Assembly: GCA_964578835.1 (NCBI GenBank)
Contig: CAZOEL010000014.1
Location: 1 to 64,000, forward strand
From: CAZOEL01 sp964578835
GTDB lineage: Bacteria; Desulfobacterota; Syntrophobacteria; Syntrophobacterales; Syntrophobacteraceae
Length of the DNA stretch: 64,000 nt
Direction of reading: 5' to 3'
A program made the position numbers and the translations under genes. This document shows, piece after piece, positions 52,869-62,086 of the stretch. The notes under the pieces are model-generated. The model saw only the letters and a program-made list of their open reading frames with translations, had not been told where the DNA came from and did not search any database. Position 1 is the first letter of the stretch, and each line of letters begins with the position of its first letter.

Positions 52869-54320
52869 ATGGCGGCGCTCGAGTTAAGGCAACAACTGAA
52901 ATTGAGCCAGCAGCTGATCATGACGCCTCAGCTGCAGCAGGCAATCAAGCTTCTCCAGCTTTCTCGTTTGGAACTTTTGGAGACGATCAACCAGGAGCTC
53001 GAAACCAATCCTCTGCTCGAGGAAACGCAGGAAGAATCGACTGAGGTCGAGATGGAGGAATCGCTCAACAGTGAGGCCATTGCCCAGGAGCCTTTCCAGG
53101 AAGTGGAGGTTTTGGAGAAGGTTCGGGAGGATTTCGACTGGGAGGGCTACCTGGATGAGTATAGCTCGGGAACGCCGGTGCTTGTGGAGACCGACCCAAA
53201 CAAGGAGTGGCCTTCTTTCGACCAGAAGTTGACTTTGGCCGCATCTCTGGAGGAGCACCTGGTATGGCAGCTGCGCCTATCCGGTATGAGCGACGCCGAA
53301 AAGGAAATCGGCGTGCTTGTGATCGGCAACTTGAACGGGGATGGGTACCTGGATGCGACGTTGGATGAGATTGCCGAAATGGCCAAGACAACTGTCGAGG
53401 ACATCGAGGAAGTTCTCCACAAAATACATGGCTTCGACCCCATCGGAGTTGCGGCCAGGGATCTCAGAGAGTGTCTGCTGATTCAGGCGAAAGCTCTGAC
53501 GCCCCCCAATGATTTGGCGGTGCAGATCATCGAGCACTATCTCCATTATTTGGAGAACAAGAACTACCAGGCTCTGGTTCGAGCGCTCAAGAAACAGCCG
53601 GATGAGGTGCGGGACGCCATCGATGTCATACTGAGCCTTGATCCTCGCCCCGGGAGCGCCTACAGCGATGAATCCGTCGAGTACGTGAGTCCGGATCTGT
53701 ACGTCATCAATGTGGACGGGGAATTCGTTATTCTGCTGAATGAAGACGGAATGCCGAAGCTCAAGGTGAGCTCGTATTATAAGGAGGCTCTGGGCGAAGA
53801 CGCAGGGGTTCCGGCTGATGCGAAAGACTACATTCAAAATAAGCTCAAGTCTGCTGCATGGCTCATTAAAAGCATTCATCAGCGCCAGCGCACCCTTTAC
53901 AAAGTCGCTCAAAGCATCGTCAAACTGCAATCGGAATTTTTCGAAAGAGGCGTGGCTCACCTCAGGCCCATGGTGCTGCGGGATGTGGCTGAAGATGTCG
54001 GAATGCACGAATCGACCATCAGTCGCGTTACCGCTAATAAATACATGCATACCGACCATGGGATTTTTGAGTTGAAATATTTCTTCAACAGTTCCATAAA
54101 TAGCGTCTTGGGAGAGGCTGTCGCTTCTGAAAGCGTCAAAGAGCGGATACGGCAGCTCATAAAAGAAGAAGACGCCTCCAAGCCTTATAGCGATCAGGAT
54201 ATTGTCGATATCCTGGAGAAGGAGAACATCAGCATCGCCAGGCGCACGGTGGCGAAATACCGTGAAGTTCTGGGAATTCTGCCGTCGAGCAAGCGAAGAA
54301 AATCGTTCTGGAACGGCTGA
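52869..54320 (+). CDS. rpoN: RNA polymerase sigma-54 factor
   Basis: The 483-residue protein has region I (LELRQQLKLSQQLIMTPQLQ, QAIKLLQLSRLELLETINQE), an acidic region II, the core-binding domain (LEEHLVWQLRLSGMSDAEKE; GFDPIGVAARDLRECLLIQA), an HTH (LRDVAEDVGMHESTISRVTA) and the RpoN box within ISIARRTVAKYREVLGILPS. It transcribes -24/-12 promoters with enhancer-binding ATPases. Location between lptB and hpf-ptsN is conserved across Proteobacteria. I found no clear -24/-12 promoter in the window. Confidence 0.97.
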   Translation: MAALELRQQLKLSQQLIMTPQLQQAIKLLQLSRLELLETINQELETNPLLEETQEESTEVEMEESLNSEAIAQEPFQEVEVLEKVREDFDWEGYLDEYSSGTPVLVETDPNKEWPSFDQKLTLAASLEEHLVWQLRLSGMSDAEKEIGVLVIGNLNGDGYLDATLDEIAEMAKTTVEDIEEVLHKIHGFDPIGVAARDLRECLLIQAKALTPPNDLAVQIIEHYLHYLENKNYQALVRALKKQPDEVRDAIDVILSLDPRPGSAYSDESVEYVSPDLYVINVDGEFVILLNEDGMPKLKVSSYYKEALGEDAGVPADAKDYIQNKLKSAAWLIKSIHQRQRTLYKVAQSIVKLQSEFFERGVAHLRPMVLRDVAEDVGMHESTISRVTANKYMHTDHGIFELKYFFNSSINSVLGEAVASESVKERIRQLIKEEDASKPYSDQDIVDILEKENISIARRTVAKYREVLGILPSSKRRKSFWNG

Positions 54321-54385
54321 TGATAGGTCGCCTTATATGCAGTTTTCATCAGTTTTTGGATTCATGATAAAGGAGGATCGTAGCG

Positions 54386-54922
54386 ATGCAAATTAACGTG
54401 ACTTTCCGCCACGTCGATCCGTCGGATGCGCTGAAACAATATGCCGAGGATAAAATTTCCCGGATTAAAAAATATATTGACGAGCCTATCGAAGCGCATG
54501 TGGTTCTCAAAGTCGAAAAATTCCGTCATACCGCGGAAGTGACCATCAACGCCAACGGCCTCATCATCAACGGAACCGAGCAGACCGAAGACATGTATTC
54601 GGCTATTGACATGCTGGCCGACACCATCGAAGGTCAGGTGATCAAGAACAAGGAAAAATTCCGACGCCGAAAAGGCTCGGCGAAGGAATTCGGTTCGAGA
54701 AGCGAGCCTGCCGGAGCGCGCGACCTCGGCGATGATGAGGATCGGAGGATCATCAGAACCGAGCAGGTCTACGCCAAGCCGATGGATATCGATGAAGCCG
54801 TGATGCAGCTGAATATTTCCAACGGTGAGTTCATTGTTTTTTCAAATCGAAACACAAATCAGGTCAATGTCCTCTATCGGCGAAAGGACGGTCACTACGG
54901 CCTTATAGAGACGGTTATGTAA
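54386..54922 (+). CDS. hpf: Ribosome hibernation promoting factor, long form
   Basis: The 178-residue protein has the HPF/RaiA domain MQINVTFRHVDPSDALKQYA, ISRIKKYIDEPIEAHVVLKV and FRHTAEVTINANGLIINGTE; a charged linker follows, and then the dimerisation domain VYAKPMDIDEAVMQLNISNG, FIVFSNRNTNQVNVLYRRKD. The long form alone pairs two ribosomes into a 100S dimer. AAGGAGG lies upstream. Placed between rpoN and ptsN as usual. Confidence 0.96.
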   Translation: MQINVTFRHVDPSDALKQYAEDKISRIKKYIDEPIEAHVVLKVEKFRHTAEVTINANGLIINGTEQTEDMYSAIDMLADTIEGQVIKNKEKFRRRKGSAKEFGSRSEPAGARDLGDDEDRRIIRTEQVYAKPMDIDEAVMQLNISNGEFIVFSNRNTNQVNVLYRRKDGHYGLIETVM

Positions 54923-55009
54923 AATAGCCGTGATGTGGACGCTCCAAGTTGTTGATGTGCCGGCGTTTATAGGTCGCTGCTCAAGATTGAGACAGCATGA
55001 GGGGATTGC

Positions 55010-55039
55010 TTGAAAGCTCCAGGCGGCGATAATTATATT
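55010..55039 (+). promoter_or_regulatory. Predicted promoter of ptsN
   Basis: TTGAAA, an 18-nt spacer, then TATATT in the 185-nt hpf-ptsN gap. It suggests ptsN can be expressed independently of rpoN-hpf. Confidence 0.45.
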
Positions 55040-55107
55040 CTATTTGCGCTTACAATATCCCATTCCTTATTCCAAGGTCCGCATTCCGCATTTAGTATGA
55101 GGGATTA

Positions 55108-55569
55108 ATGAAAATTCTTGACATACTGGAGAAAGACTCAATTGTTACAGAGCTAAAGGGTGGCACGAAAAAACAGGTGCTGGAAGAGCTCATTGAAGCA
55201 TTGGTGGAGCGCAAGCCGCAACTAGACCGTGAAAGGCTGATGAGCGTGTTGCTCGAAAGGGAGCGGTTGGGCAGTACGGGCATCGGCGATGGAATCGCTA
55301 TCCCGCATGGAAAGCTTAAGGACCTGGATCAGCTCACCCTTTCTTTCGGAAAGTCAAGCAGAGGCGTGGACTTCGAATCCATGGACGGTAAGCCGGTTCA
55401 CCTTTTTTTCCTTCTTGTCGCCCCCGAAAGCAGTGCTGGAATTCACTTGAGAGCATTGGCGAAAATTGCAAGGCTTTTGAAAAATGGATCGGTGCGAAAG
55501 AGGCTTGGAAATGTCACCAGCCGTGAGGAGATTTATGCGGTCATTGGGGAGGAGGATGAGGATTTCTGA
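55108..55569 (+). CDS. ptsN: PTS IIA-like nitrogen-regulatory protein PtsN
   Basis: The 153-residue fructose/nitrogen-family EIIA has LLERERLGSTGIGDGIAIPH with the phosphorylated His followed by GKLKDLDQ. Other motifs are VDFESMDGKPVHLFFLLVAP and HLRALAKIARLLKNGSVRKR. In other bacteria phosphorylation by the EI-HPr-Ntr chain controls potassium transport, sigma-54 functions and envelope stress. Neither HPr nor EI is encoded nearby. A terminator follows directly. Confidence 0.94.
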   Translation: MKILDILEKDSIVTELKGGTKKQVLEELIEALVERKPQLDRERLMSVLLERERLGSTGIGDGIAIPHGKLKDLDQLTLSFGKSSRGVDFESMDGKPVHLFFLLVAPESSAGIHLRALAKIARLLKNGSVRKRLGNVTSREEIYAVIGEEDEDF

Positions 55570-55593
55570 GCTTGTATGCAATCCGCCCACGGT

Positions 55594-55631
55594 CGAGGGG
55601 AATAGATGCCTTGCATCCCCTCGGTTTTTTT
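55594..55631 (+). terminator. Rho-independent terminator of ptsN
   Basis: CGAGGGGA (55594-55601) pairs with TCCCCTCG (55616-55623) and is followed by GTTTTTTTA. Separates ptsN from rapZ, which begins 140 nt later. Confidence 0.75.
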
Positions 55632-55762
55632 ACTCTCCAATTTTTTGAAACGCCCAACTCAAGACTCGCAATTTTTCTCCTGAAGACACTCCCTTGCTGC
55701 AACGGGACTCTCAGTCCCCTGGGAGGCTCAGCCCTCATGCCCGTGGTCGAGGATCATTCGGA

Positions 55763-56635
55763 ATGGAACGAAAAGTCCATATAGTCATAGTTACGGGATT
55801 GTCCGGTTCTGGAAAGAGTACGGCAATCAAAGCCTTCGAGGATATTGACTACTTTTGCATCGACAATCTTCCCGTGCCGCTTCTGCCCAACTTTCTCGCC
55901 CTTTGTGAGAAGGACATGCCCGATGTGACGAAAATCGCTTTGGGAATAGATATCCGTGAGAGGTCTTTTCTTAAAGACTACGATAAGATTTTTACAAATC
56001 TCGAAAATAATGGGTACCGCCTCGAGATCATTTTTCTGGAGACTCAAACCGATGTCCTCCAGCGTCGGTACAGCCAAACAAGGCGACTGCACCCCGTCGC
56101 CTCGTCCGACACGTTACTTCTAAAGGCTATTCAGCATGAGCAGGAGCAACTCAAGGCGCTGCGCAATCGCGCTACGCGCATCGTCGATACGGGGTCCTTT
56201 TCCGTGCACCAGTTGAAGGCCATGATAACCCGCTGCTATTCCTCTATAAGTGATAAGGAAAAATTGAGCATCCAGTTGCTCTCTTTCGGATTCAAATATG
56301 GATTGCCCTTCGAGGCGGATCTTGTGATGGACGTTCGCTTTTTGCCCAATCCGTACTTTGTCGAAGAGCTCAAGCACATGGACGGCTGCTCGGAGGATGT
56401 CGCCTCCTGGGTGCTTCAGTGGCCGCAGGCCGTTGAATTCATAAATGATTATGCTTCTCTCCTCCTGAAGCTCATTCCTTTCTACATCGATGAAGGAAAA
56501 CGCTACCTCACCATTGCCGTAGGATGCACGGGAGGAAAGCACCGCTCGGTGGTCTTCGCCGGCAAAATAGCTGACACTTTGAGAGAGCATAACTATTATA
56601 TTAATTTATTCCACCGTGATATCCATCTCGAGTGA
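55763..56635 (+). CDS. rapZ: RNase adapter / nucleotide-binding protein RapZ
   Basis: The 290-residue P-loop protein has Walker A VTGLSGSGKSTAIKAFED, DNLPVPLLPNFL, IFLETQTDVLQRRYSQTRR and HPVASSDTLLLKAI. The C-terminal domain has VRFLPNPYFVEELKHMDG, FYIDEGKRYLTIAVGCTGGK and HRSVVFAGKI. In E. coli RapZ senses glucosamine-6-phosphate and guides RNase E to the GlmZ sRNA; in other phyla its RNA role is unproved. ATG 55763 has GAGGATC upstream; the longer frame from 55694 adds non-homologous residues. Next to EIIA genes, as in most Proteobacteria. Confidence 0.94.
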   Translation: MERKVHIVIVTGLSGSGKSTAIKAFEDIDYFCIDNLPVPLLPNFLALCEKDMPDVTKIALGIDIRERSFLKDYDKIFTNLENNGYRLEIIFLETQTDVLQRRYSQTRRLHPVASSDTLLLKAIQHEQEQLKALRNRATRIVDTGSFSVHQLKAMITRCYSSISDKEKLSIQLLSFGFKYGLPFEADLVMDVRFLPNPYFVEELKHMDGCSEDVASWVLQWPQAVEFINDYASLLLKLIPFYIDEGKRYLTIAVGCTGGKHRSVVFAGKIADTLREHNYYINLFHRDIHLE

Positions 56636-56646
56636 AAGGGGCTCTC

Positions 56647-57081
56647 ATGGCGATGGAAAATCCGAAGGATATCATTGGGATCGTTGCCGTATCGCACTGC
56701 AATCTGGCGCATGAGATGGTCCACGTGGCGGAGCTGATTGTCGGTCCCTTACCGGCGTGCAAGGCGGTTTCGCTGCTTCCTGACCAGCCCATGGAAGAAA
56801 TGGTGAGAATGATCAAGGAGGCCGTCAAAGAAGTTGAGCAGGGCAGCGGGGTTTTGATTCTGACCGATCTTTTCGGGGGCACTCCGGCCAATATAAGCCT
56901 TTCTCTCCTTGGACCGAAAGTGGAAATTATATGCGGAATGAATCTCCCGATGCTCATCAAGCTGGCCGGATGTCGGAAGGGACATGCTCTTAGGGAAGCG
57001 GCGGCATTGGTCAAAGATTACGGCCAACGGCACATTTCCCTGGCAAGCGAGGTGCTTTCTCGGTCCGCGGGCGCATCGTGA
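56647..57081 (+). CDS. Mannose-family PTS EIIA domain protein
   Basis: The ~144-residue EIIA(Man)-type protein has IIGIVAVSHCNLAHEMVHVA, whose histidine is the expected phosphorylation site, and GSGVLILTDLFGGTPANISL with the family D-L-F-G-G-T-P motif, then VEIICGMNLPMLIKLA. No EIIB, C or D is adjacent, so a regulatory rather than sugar-transport role is likely, as inferred for other deltaproteobacteria. ATG 56647 is preceded by AAAGGGG; GTG 56632 overlaps the rapZ stop and is the alternative start. Confidence 0.9.
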   Translation: MAMENPKDIIGIVAVSHCNLAHEMVHVAELIVGPLPACKAVSLLPDQPMEEMVRMIKEAVKEVEQGSGVLILTDLFGGTPANISLSLLGPKVEIICGMNLPMLIKLAGCRKGHALREAAALVKDYGQRHISLASEVLSRSAGAS

Positions 57082-57208
57082 AGCCTCCTCAGTCGGTTGT
57101 CGATATCTATTATTAGATCCAACGCGCTCCATACTTTCAACTCAATATAAAGAAAGGCGCGCTTCAGACAAGTTGCCATTCGATCAAGATAACCGCACTT
57201 TGCCGCCC

Positions 57209-57742
57209 ATGATAGCGCCCATGGCTGTGAGGGATATCCCTGCGGTGATGGAAATTGAGAGAGACAGCCAACTCGAGCCTTGGTCGCACGAGGCGTTTCT
57301 CCAGGAGCTTCATCAGCCCGTGTCTTCGTGCTATGTGGCAAGGCTCCCCGAGCGGCTGGATTGGAGCCGACCCAACGGCGGCTCACGCCGCTCGTTGGGG
57401 ATAGTTATCGGTTATATCTGTTTTTGGACGGTTGCCGATGAGGTCCAGATTCTCAACTTGGCCACGCACAGATCTTATCGACGAAAGGGCGTTGCCCGGG
57501 CTCTCCTGTCTCATGCTCTCGAGATGGGCTGTGAGCGAAACGCCCGCCTCGCTCTGCTCGAGGTGCGCAAGAGCAACCTTGCCGCGCAGCATCTCTACAT
57601 GAGCGCGGGATTCAAGTCCGTTGGAGAGCGTCCCGATTATTATGGCGTACAAAGGGAGCCCGCCGTGCTAATGGAGCTCCAGCTGGAAGATTGGCGGAAG
57701 CTGCATTGGCTATCTAAGATTTCTGGAGCTACAAAGGAATGA
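57209..57742 (+). CDS. rimI: GNAT N-acetyltransferase, RimI type
   Basis: The ~177-residue protein resembles RimI, which acetylates the N-terminal alanine of ribosomal protein S18. It has AVRDIPAVMEIERDSQLEPW, SHEAFLQELHQP, the acetyl-CoA loop VQILNLATHRSYRRKGVARA, LLSHALEMGC, then LALLEVRKSNLAAQHLYMSA and GFKSVGERPDYYG. A short insertion (around PERLDWSRPNGGSRRS) separates strands 2 and 3. The start is uncertain: ATG 57209 has no good ribosome-binding site; TTG 57173 and further upstream codons within the EIIA gene are possible. The next gene begins four bases after the stop. Confidence 0.85.
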   Translation: MIAPMAVRDIPAVMEIERDSQLEPWSHEAFLQELHQPVSSCYVARLPERLDWSRPNGGSRRSLGIVIGYICFWTVADEVQILNLATHRSYRRKGVARALLSHALEMGCERNARLALLEVRKSNLAAQHLYMSAGFKSVGERPDYYGVQREPAVLMELQLEDWRKLHWLSKISGATKE

Positions 57743-57746
57743 TTGA

Positions 57747-60700
57747 ATGGATAACTCGCTCAGAATCCAAGTGATCGATTCGGATGCTTTGCTCAAGAAC
57801 CTCGATCTGACGAAAGTAGACGTAGTGGTTCCCCCCTTGTTCTATGCGCTCGAGGAAGCCGTCAAGGGATATGCGGGGAAGGAGCAGCAGGCGAGAGAGC
57901 TTGTAACGGAATACCACCATCGCTATCGCAATTGGGCTTTTGTGGTGCAGGAAGCCTGGCGGTACGCCATTTCGAACATACGTCTCTTTGCGGCTCATCC
58001 GCTCAATGGCAGCGTCGTCTATCTTCTCTCCCGCATCTGGCTGGAGGGCCTGAAGGCGTCCCAGAGGAGGGATGTGCGGAGCCAGGCGGCAGACCATTTG
58101 ATTGCTTTCTGGATAAAGCTTGCCGACGAAATGCCGCTCGATATCGCACGCCCCCTGCCGCAGGACGTGGAGATCGAAAAAATCGAGCTTTCTCTCAACT
58201 CCGTCACCTATTGCCATGAAGGAATTCTGCGTTCTTTTTTCTTGGAGTTGAATGCGCTCACGGGGGATTCTTTCGAAGATCTCTTGAGAAGCTACTATCC
58301 AATAAAGCGCCTTGCAGGGAAGCTTTTCAATGTATGGGAGCGCTCGGAGTCTTTCCAGGAATTCCGGCCTCTGCTGACCAGACTCCTTAGAGAGACTTAC
58401 GGATTTTGGCTCGAAACGGACGACCTCTGCGACTGGCTTGCGCGACAAAGAGGCGGAATCGCTTCGGACCCCGAATGGCAAGAGCTTTGTCTGCCCTTGA
58501 GCCGCAAGACCTACGAAGATTATATGAGCCGCATCGATAGGGAATTCGACCCAATTGCCGATCATCGCGAAGCGGTCGCAAAGCTTATGGAGCTTCCCGA
58601 TTTTCAAGAAGTCGTGCGCTCCCATTCGAGAATCCCCGATAGGCTGAAACCTTATGAAGATTCTTCCCGCAATACCCATCTCAGCATGCTCATGAAGCTC
58701 AAAATCATGGAAATCAGGGGCCTTGAAAGCATTCATGAAGAGACCCTGAGGGACATCAATTTTGATATGGCCAAGGCCATGCGGCACGAGCCGGTGAAGA
58801 GCCTCGAGGATTTTCTATCGAGAGTGATCGACGTTTTGCAGGAATGTCATAAAAAGTATCCCGAAGCCGCGCTTCAGATAGTGCGCACCATCGGGCTAGA
58901 AGTGATAGAGACGGGAGATCGCGACCTGATCGGATATTTCATCAGTCGCGTCATACGGATGGGGTTCCAGACCCCCCAGGTGGGCGGCGTCAGCCAACAC
59001 TGGCAAGTCGAGATGAATATGGCCCACCTTCCCAATATCCGTATATGGCTCGAAATCATCAAAAAGAACCCGTCGAGAACAAGGAGGCTTCTTTCCGCTC
59101 TTATCATCAATCTTTCGCTCGGCGGCATCTACGTTAGGGATACCGATCTGTTTCAAAAGGACGTGAGCCTGCTCCTCGATGCGCCCGTTCGCAACGTCTA
59201 CAACCTTGCCAAGCAGTTAGCGAAGCTCTTCCCGGTCTATTTCAATCAGATAGGCGCGGAAGGCCAGCTTCGCAACGTTTCGACGGATGTGGACGAGCTT
59301 ACGGGAAGAAGCGATCGTTTGATCCACTTTTTGCGCAAGCAAAGTCATGTCGAGAGCAACAACGTGATAGTGAGCTTTATTGAAGCCATCATCGAGTTCT
59401 GGCGCACTCTCGACAAGAACCGGCTCAGCGCGGACCTCGTTCCCCCGGAGATCTATCCCCAGATTCCCACATCCGGGCCGCTCGTGGATGAAGTCCATCG
59501 CATCTTCGAATCGATATTCGGTTCCTTCGCCGTCTACCATGTCAAAGATCTTCTGGAGCTGCCGGAAACAGTCATTCGAGACCTTATCGATCAGGTTCCG
59601 GATATTTCGGACAGGGAGCGGCAGAGAGCCTTTCTTCTGATCCAGTTTTATCAGTTGCTGCATGAAAAGTACGCTCTGAGCTTCAAAGACATGGACCTTC
59701 ATCTTCAGAGGGCGGCGACAGTGGGGCTGCCGGACCCCTCCAATTTGCTCTCCGTGCTTCATAGCCCGGATTCGTTTGAGAAGCTCAAGGCTATTCTCGA
59801 TTATCTCATGGAGCTCAAGGAAGTCATCCTTTCGCCGGGAAAGCTTCAGATACTCGAAAACATCTATTACAAACGCCATATCGCAGTCGATATTCCTTCT
59901 ATGTACGGTTCCTATAACGAAAGGAAATTCGACGCCTTGGGCCTCACTTTCCGGCTGGAGAATATGGCGAATGTATTGTTCGAGGAAATTATTTTTTCTT
60001 TCGATCTAAGCTTCATAACCCGGGCGGCGTTCAAGCGAATAGCCAAGTTCCTGCCTCTGTTCATCAAAGCGCTCGAGATAGACGGCATTACTTCCAACCG
60101 ATTGGGGCTCCAGGCTGAGCTTTTCTATAAGGCCATTGAAGTCCCTCGGTTTTCCCACTCTCAGTACATGGACATCTTCCGCGGTTTTTCGGAAGCCATT
60201 AAACAGATCATTCAGACCCACTACCATTCAGTCCATGAAGAGAACCTCGATTCAATCATCAAACAGCTCGGGCCTGAAAGACTGCTGCCGAAGTATTGCA
60301 GGGAAAGAGAGTCGGAGTCGTTTTCCGAAAGAGCCCAGCGCATATCCGAGAGCTTTCTCCGGGATCTCATAGCGAGGACCTTTGGACTCCAGTACTTCGA
60401 TCATTTCATAAGCAGCATCCTTACGACCTTGGCCACGCAGAGAGAACAGTTGACCGTGGAGAAGCTCGATCTGCTGCTGAGCTATGATCCCGAGAAGACG
60501 GTCACTTGTATCTATAACCCAAAGGCCTGGACCTACGATCTCATTTATATGGGAAACAAAGGGTATAATCTTGCCAATCTCAATTCGATCGGCATAAGAG
60601 TTCCACCGGGATTCGTGATCACGACTGAGTATTTCCGATGCCGCAGCGTCATCGAAAGCTTCAATCAGTCGAGGGAGGATTTTCGGGACCGGGTGATGGC

Positions 60701-62021
60701 CTACATCAAAAGGCTTGAGGAAATAACCGGGCGAGTCTTTGGAGACCCGGACAACCCGCTCCTGCTTTCCGTTCGAAGCGGCTCGGCGGTTTCGATGCCC
60801 GGAATGATGAACACCTTCCTCAATGTCGGAATCAATGAAAGCATTGTCGAGGGATTGATCAAACAGATGGGACAGGCATGGTTCGGCTGGGACAACTATC
60901 GGCGTTTCATTCAGTCGTGGGCCATGTCTTTCGGCGTTCAGCGGAGCGAGTTCGACGCCGTCATGCGAAGCTTCAAAAAGAAATACGGCAGGCTGGTGAA
61001 AAGAGATTTTCTCCCCGATGAGATCCGCGCTCTCGCTTTGGCGTATAAGGAAGTCCTCAAGGACCATGGAGTAAAGCTCGCCAACGATCCTCAAGAGCAG
61101 CTCTTTACGGCGATCCAGCAGGTCATGGCTTCCTGGCGTTATCCGAAGGCGAGCACCTACCGGGAAATCATGGGGCTTTCCGAAAATTGGGGCACCGCCG
61201 TGACCATTCAGGCCATGATCTTCGGCAATCTTGACACCAATTCCGGAGCAGGCGTGATGTTCACACACAACCCGCGGACGTCCGAAGATCAGATCGACCC
61301 GATTGGGGATTTCACCTGGGGAAACCAGGGGGAGGACGTTGTTGGAGGACTTGTTCAGACGTTGCCTCTTTCCGAGAAGCAGCGGCTAAGCGAGGTGGCC
61401 CAGCGGCCGCACTCCCTGCAGAGCCTTTTTCCGAAAGTGTATCAGCAATTGACGGCGATTGCGAAAAAGCTCATCTATGAACAGAATTGGGCTCCTCAGG
61501 AAATGGAATTTACCTTTCAGGGCGATCATGAGGAAGGGGTCTATGTGCTGCAGTCACGGAACATGGCGCCTCGTGTGAAGCGCCATCTGCCCGTCTTCAG
61601 AATAACCGAAGAGTTGCATGAAAGCTATGTCGGCAGCGGCATCGGCGTGAGCGGCGGAGCTTTGTCCGGACTCGTCGCCTTCGATCTGCAGAACATTCAG
61701 CGCCTGAGAAACGAGCGCCCCGGTCAGCCCATCATCCTTATTCGTTCAGATACGGTGCCGGATGATATCCGGGAAATATCGGTCGCAGACGGCATTCTCA
61801 CCGGCAAAGGGGGAGCGACTTCCCACGCGGCTATTGTCGCTCACAGAATCGGGAAAACTTGCGTGGTTGGCTTCGGCAAGATGAGGATTTGGGAAACGGA
61901 CGGCAAATGCCATATCGACGGGCATGAGCTCCGGACGGGGGACAGCCTTAGCATAGACGGACGGAGCGGCTCTATCTACCTCGGGCTGCATGACGTGGAA
62001 CAGGTGACTATGATGAGTTGA
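57747..62021 (+). CDS. 1424-aa PPDK-like protein: large N-terminal domain, ATP-grasp and phospho-His domains, no PEP barrel
   Basis: Residues 1 to about 920 are helical and unrecognised, with no signal peptide or membrane segment. About 923-1300 match the nucleotide-binding domain of pyruvate phosphate dikinase: MGNKGYNLANLNSIGIRVPP, LLLSVRSGSAVSMPGMMNTF, WFGWDNYRRFIQSWAMSFGV, WGTAVTIQAMIFGNLDTNSG, EMEFTFQGDHEEGVYVLQSR. About 1310-1395 match the swivelling phospho-histidine domain: DTVPDDIREISVADGILTGK then GGATSHAAIVAHRIGKTCVV, with His1360 as the predicted site. The protein ends about 30 residues later; the PEP/pyruvate-binding TIM barrel (some 350 residues in PPDK) is missing. ATP could phosphorylate the histidine, but the acceptor is unknown. 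It follows EIIA and rimI and precedes two GAPDH genes. Domain assignments are firm; function is not. Confidence 0.85.
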   Translation: MDNSLRIQVIDSDALLKNLDLTKVDVVVPPLFYALEEAVKGYAGKEQQARELVTEYHHRYRNWAFVVQEAWRYAISNIRLFAAHPLNGSVVYLLSRIWLEGLKASQRRDVRSQAADHLIAFWIKLADEMPLDIARPLPQDVEIEKIELSLNSVTYCHEGILRSFFLELNALTGDSFEDLLRSYYPIKRLAGKLFNVWERSESFQEFRPLLTRLLRETYGFWLETDDLCDWLARQRGGIASDPEWQELCLPLSRKTYEDYMSRIDREFDPIADHREAVAKLMELPDFQEVVRSHSRIPDRLKPYEDSSRNTHLSMLMKLKIMEIRGLESIHEETLRDINFDMAKAMRHEPVKSLEDFLSRVIDVLQECHKKYPEAALQIVRTIGLEVIETGDRDLIGYFISRVIRMGFQTPQVGGVSQHWQVEMNMAHLPNIRIWLEIIKKNPSRTRRLLSALIINLSLGGIYVRDTDLFQKDVSLLLDAPVRNVYNLAKQLAKLFPVYFNQIGAEGQLRNVSTDVDELTGRSDRLIHFLRKQSHVESNNVIVSFIEAIIEFWRTLDKNRLSADLVPPEIYPQIPTSGPLVDEVHRIFESIFGSFAVYHVKDLLELPETVIRDLIDQVPDISDRERQRAFLLIQFYQLLHEKYALSFKDMDLHLQRAATVGLPDPSNLLSVLHSPDSFEKLKAILDYLMELKEVILSPGKLQILENIYYKRHIAVDIPSMYGSYNERKFDALGLTFRLENMANVLFEEIIFSFDLSFITRAAFKRIAKFLPLFIKALEIDGITSNRLGLQAELFYKAIEVPRFSHSQYMDIFRGFSEAIKQIIQTHYHSVHEENLDSIIKQLGPERLLPKYCRERESESFSERAQRISESFLRDLIARTFGLQYFDHFISSILTTLATQREQLTVEKLDLLLSYDPEKTVTCIYNPKAWTYDLIYMGNKGYNLANLNSIGIRVPPGFVITTEYFRCRSVIESFNQSREDFRDRVMAYIKRLEEITGRVFGDPDNPLLLSVRSGSAVSMPGMMNTFLNVGINESIVEGLIKQMGQAWFGWDNYRRFIQSWAMSFGVQRSEFDAVMRSFKKKYGRLVKRDFLPDEIRALALAYKEVLKDHGVKLANDPQEQLFTAIQQVMASWRYPKASTYREIMGLSENWGTAVTIQAMIFGNLDTNSGAGVMFTHNPRTSEDQIDPIGDFTWGNQGEDVVGGLVQTLPLSEKQRLSEVAQRPHSLQSLFPKVYQQLTAIAKKLIYEQNWAPQEMEFTFQGDHEEGVYVLQSRNMAPRVKRHLPVFRITEELHESYVGSGIGVSGGALSGLVAFDLQNIQRLRNERPGQPIILIRSDTVPDDIREISVADGILTGKGGATSHAAIVAHRIGKTCVVGFGKMRIWETDGKCHIDGHELRTGDSLSIDGRSGSIYLGLHDVEQVTMMS

Positions 62022-62086
62022 AGGCATGCGACTTGATTTTTGCCTTTTTACGTATAACTTGATGACAAAATCTCAAGGGAGGCATT

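Noticed and set aside
57729..58787. A 352-codon minus-strand frame
   Set aside because: Shadow of the dikinase-like gene, without recognisable motifs or ribosome-binding site.
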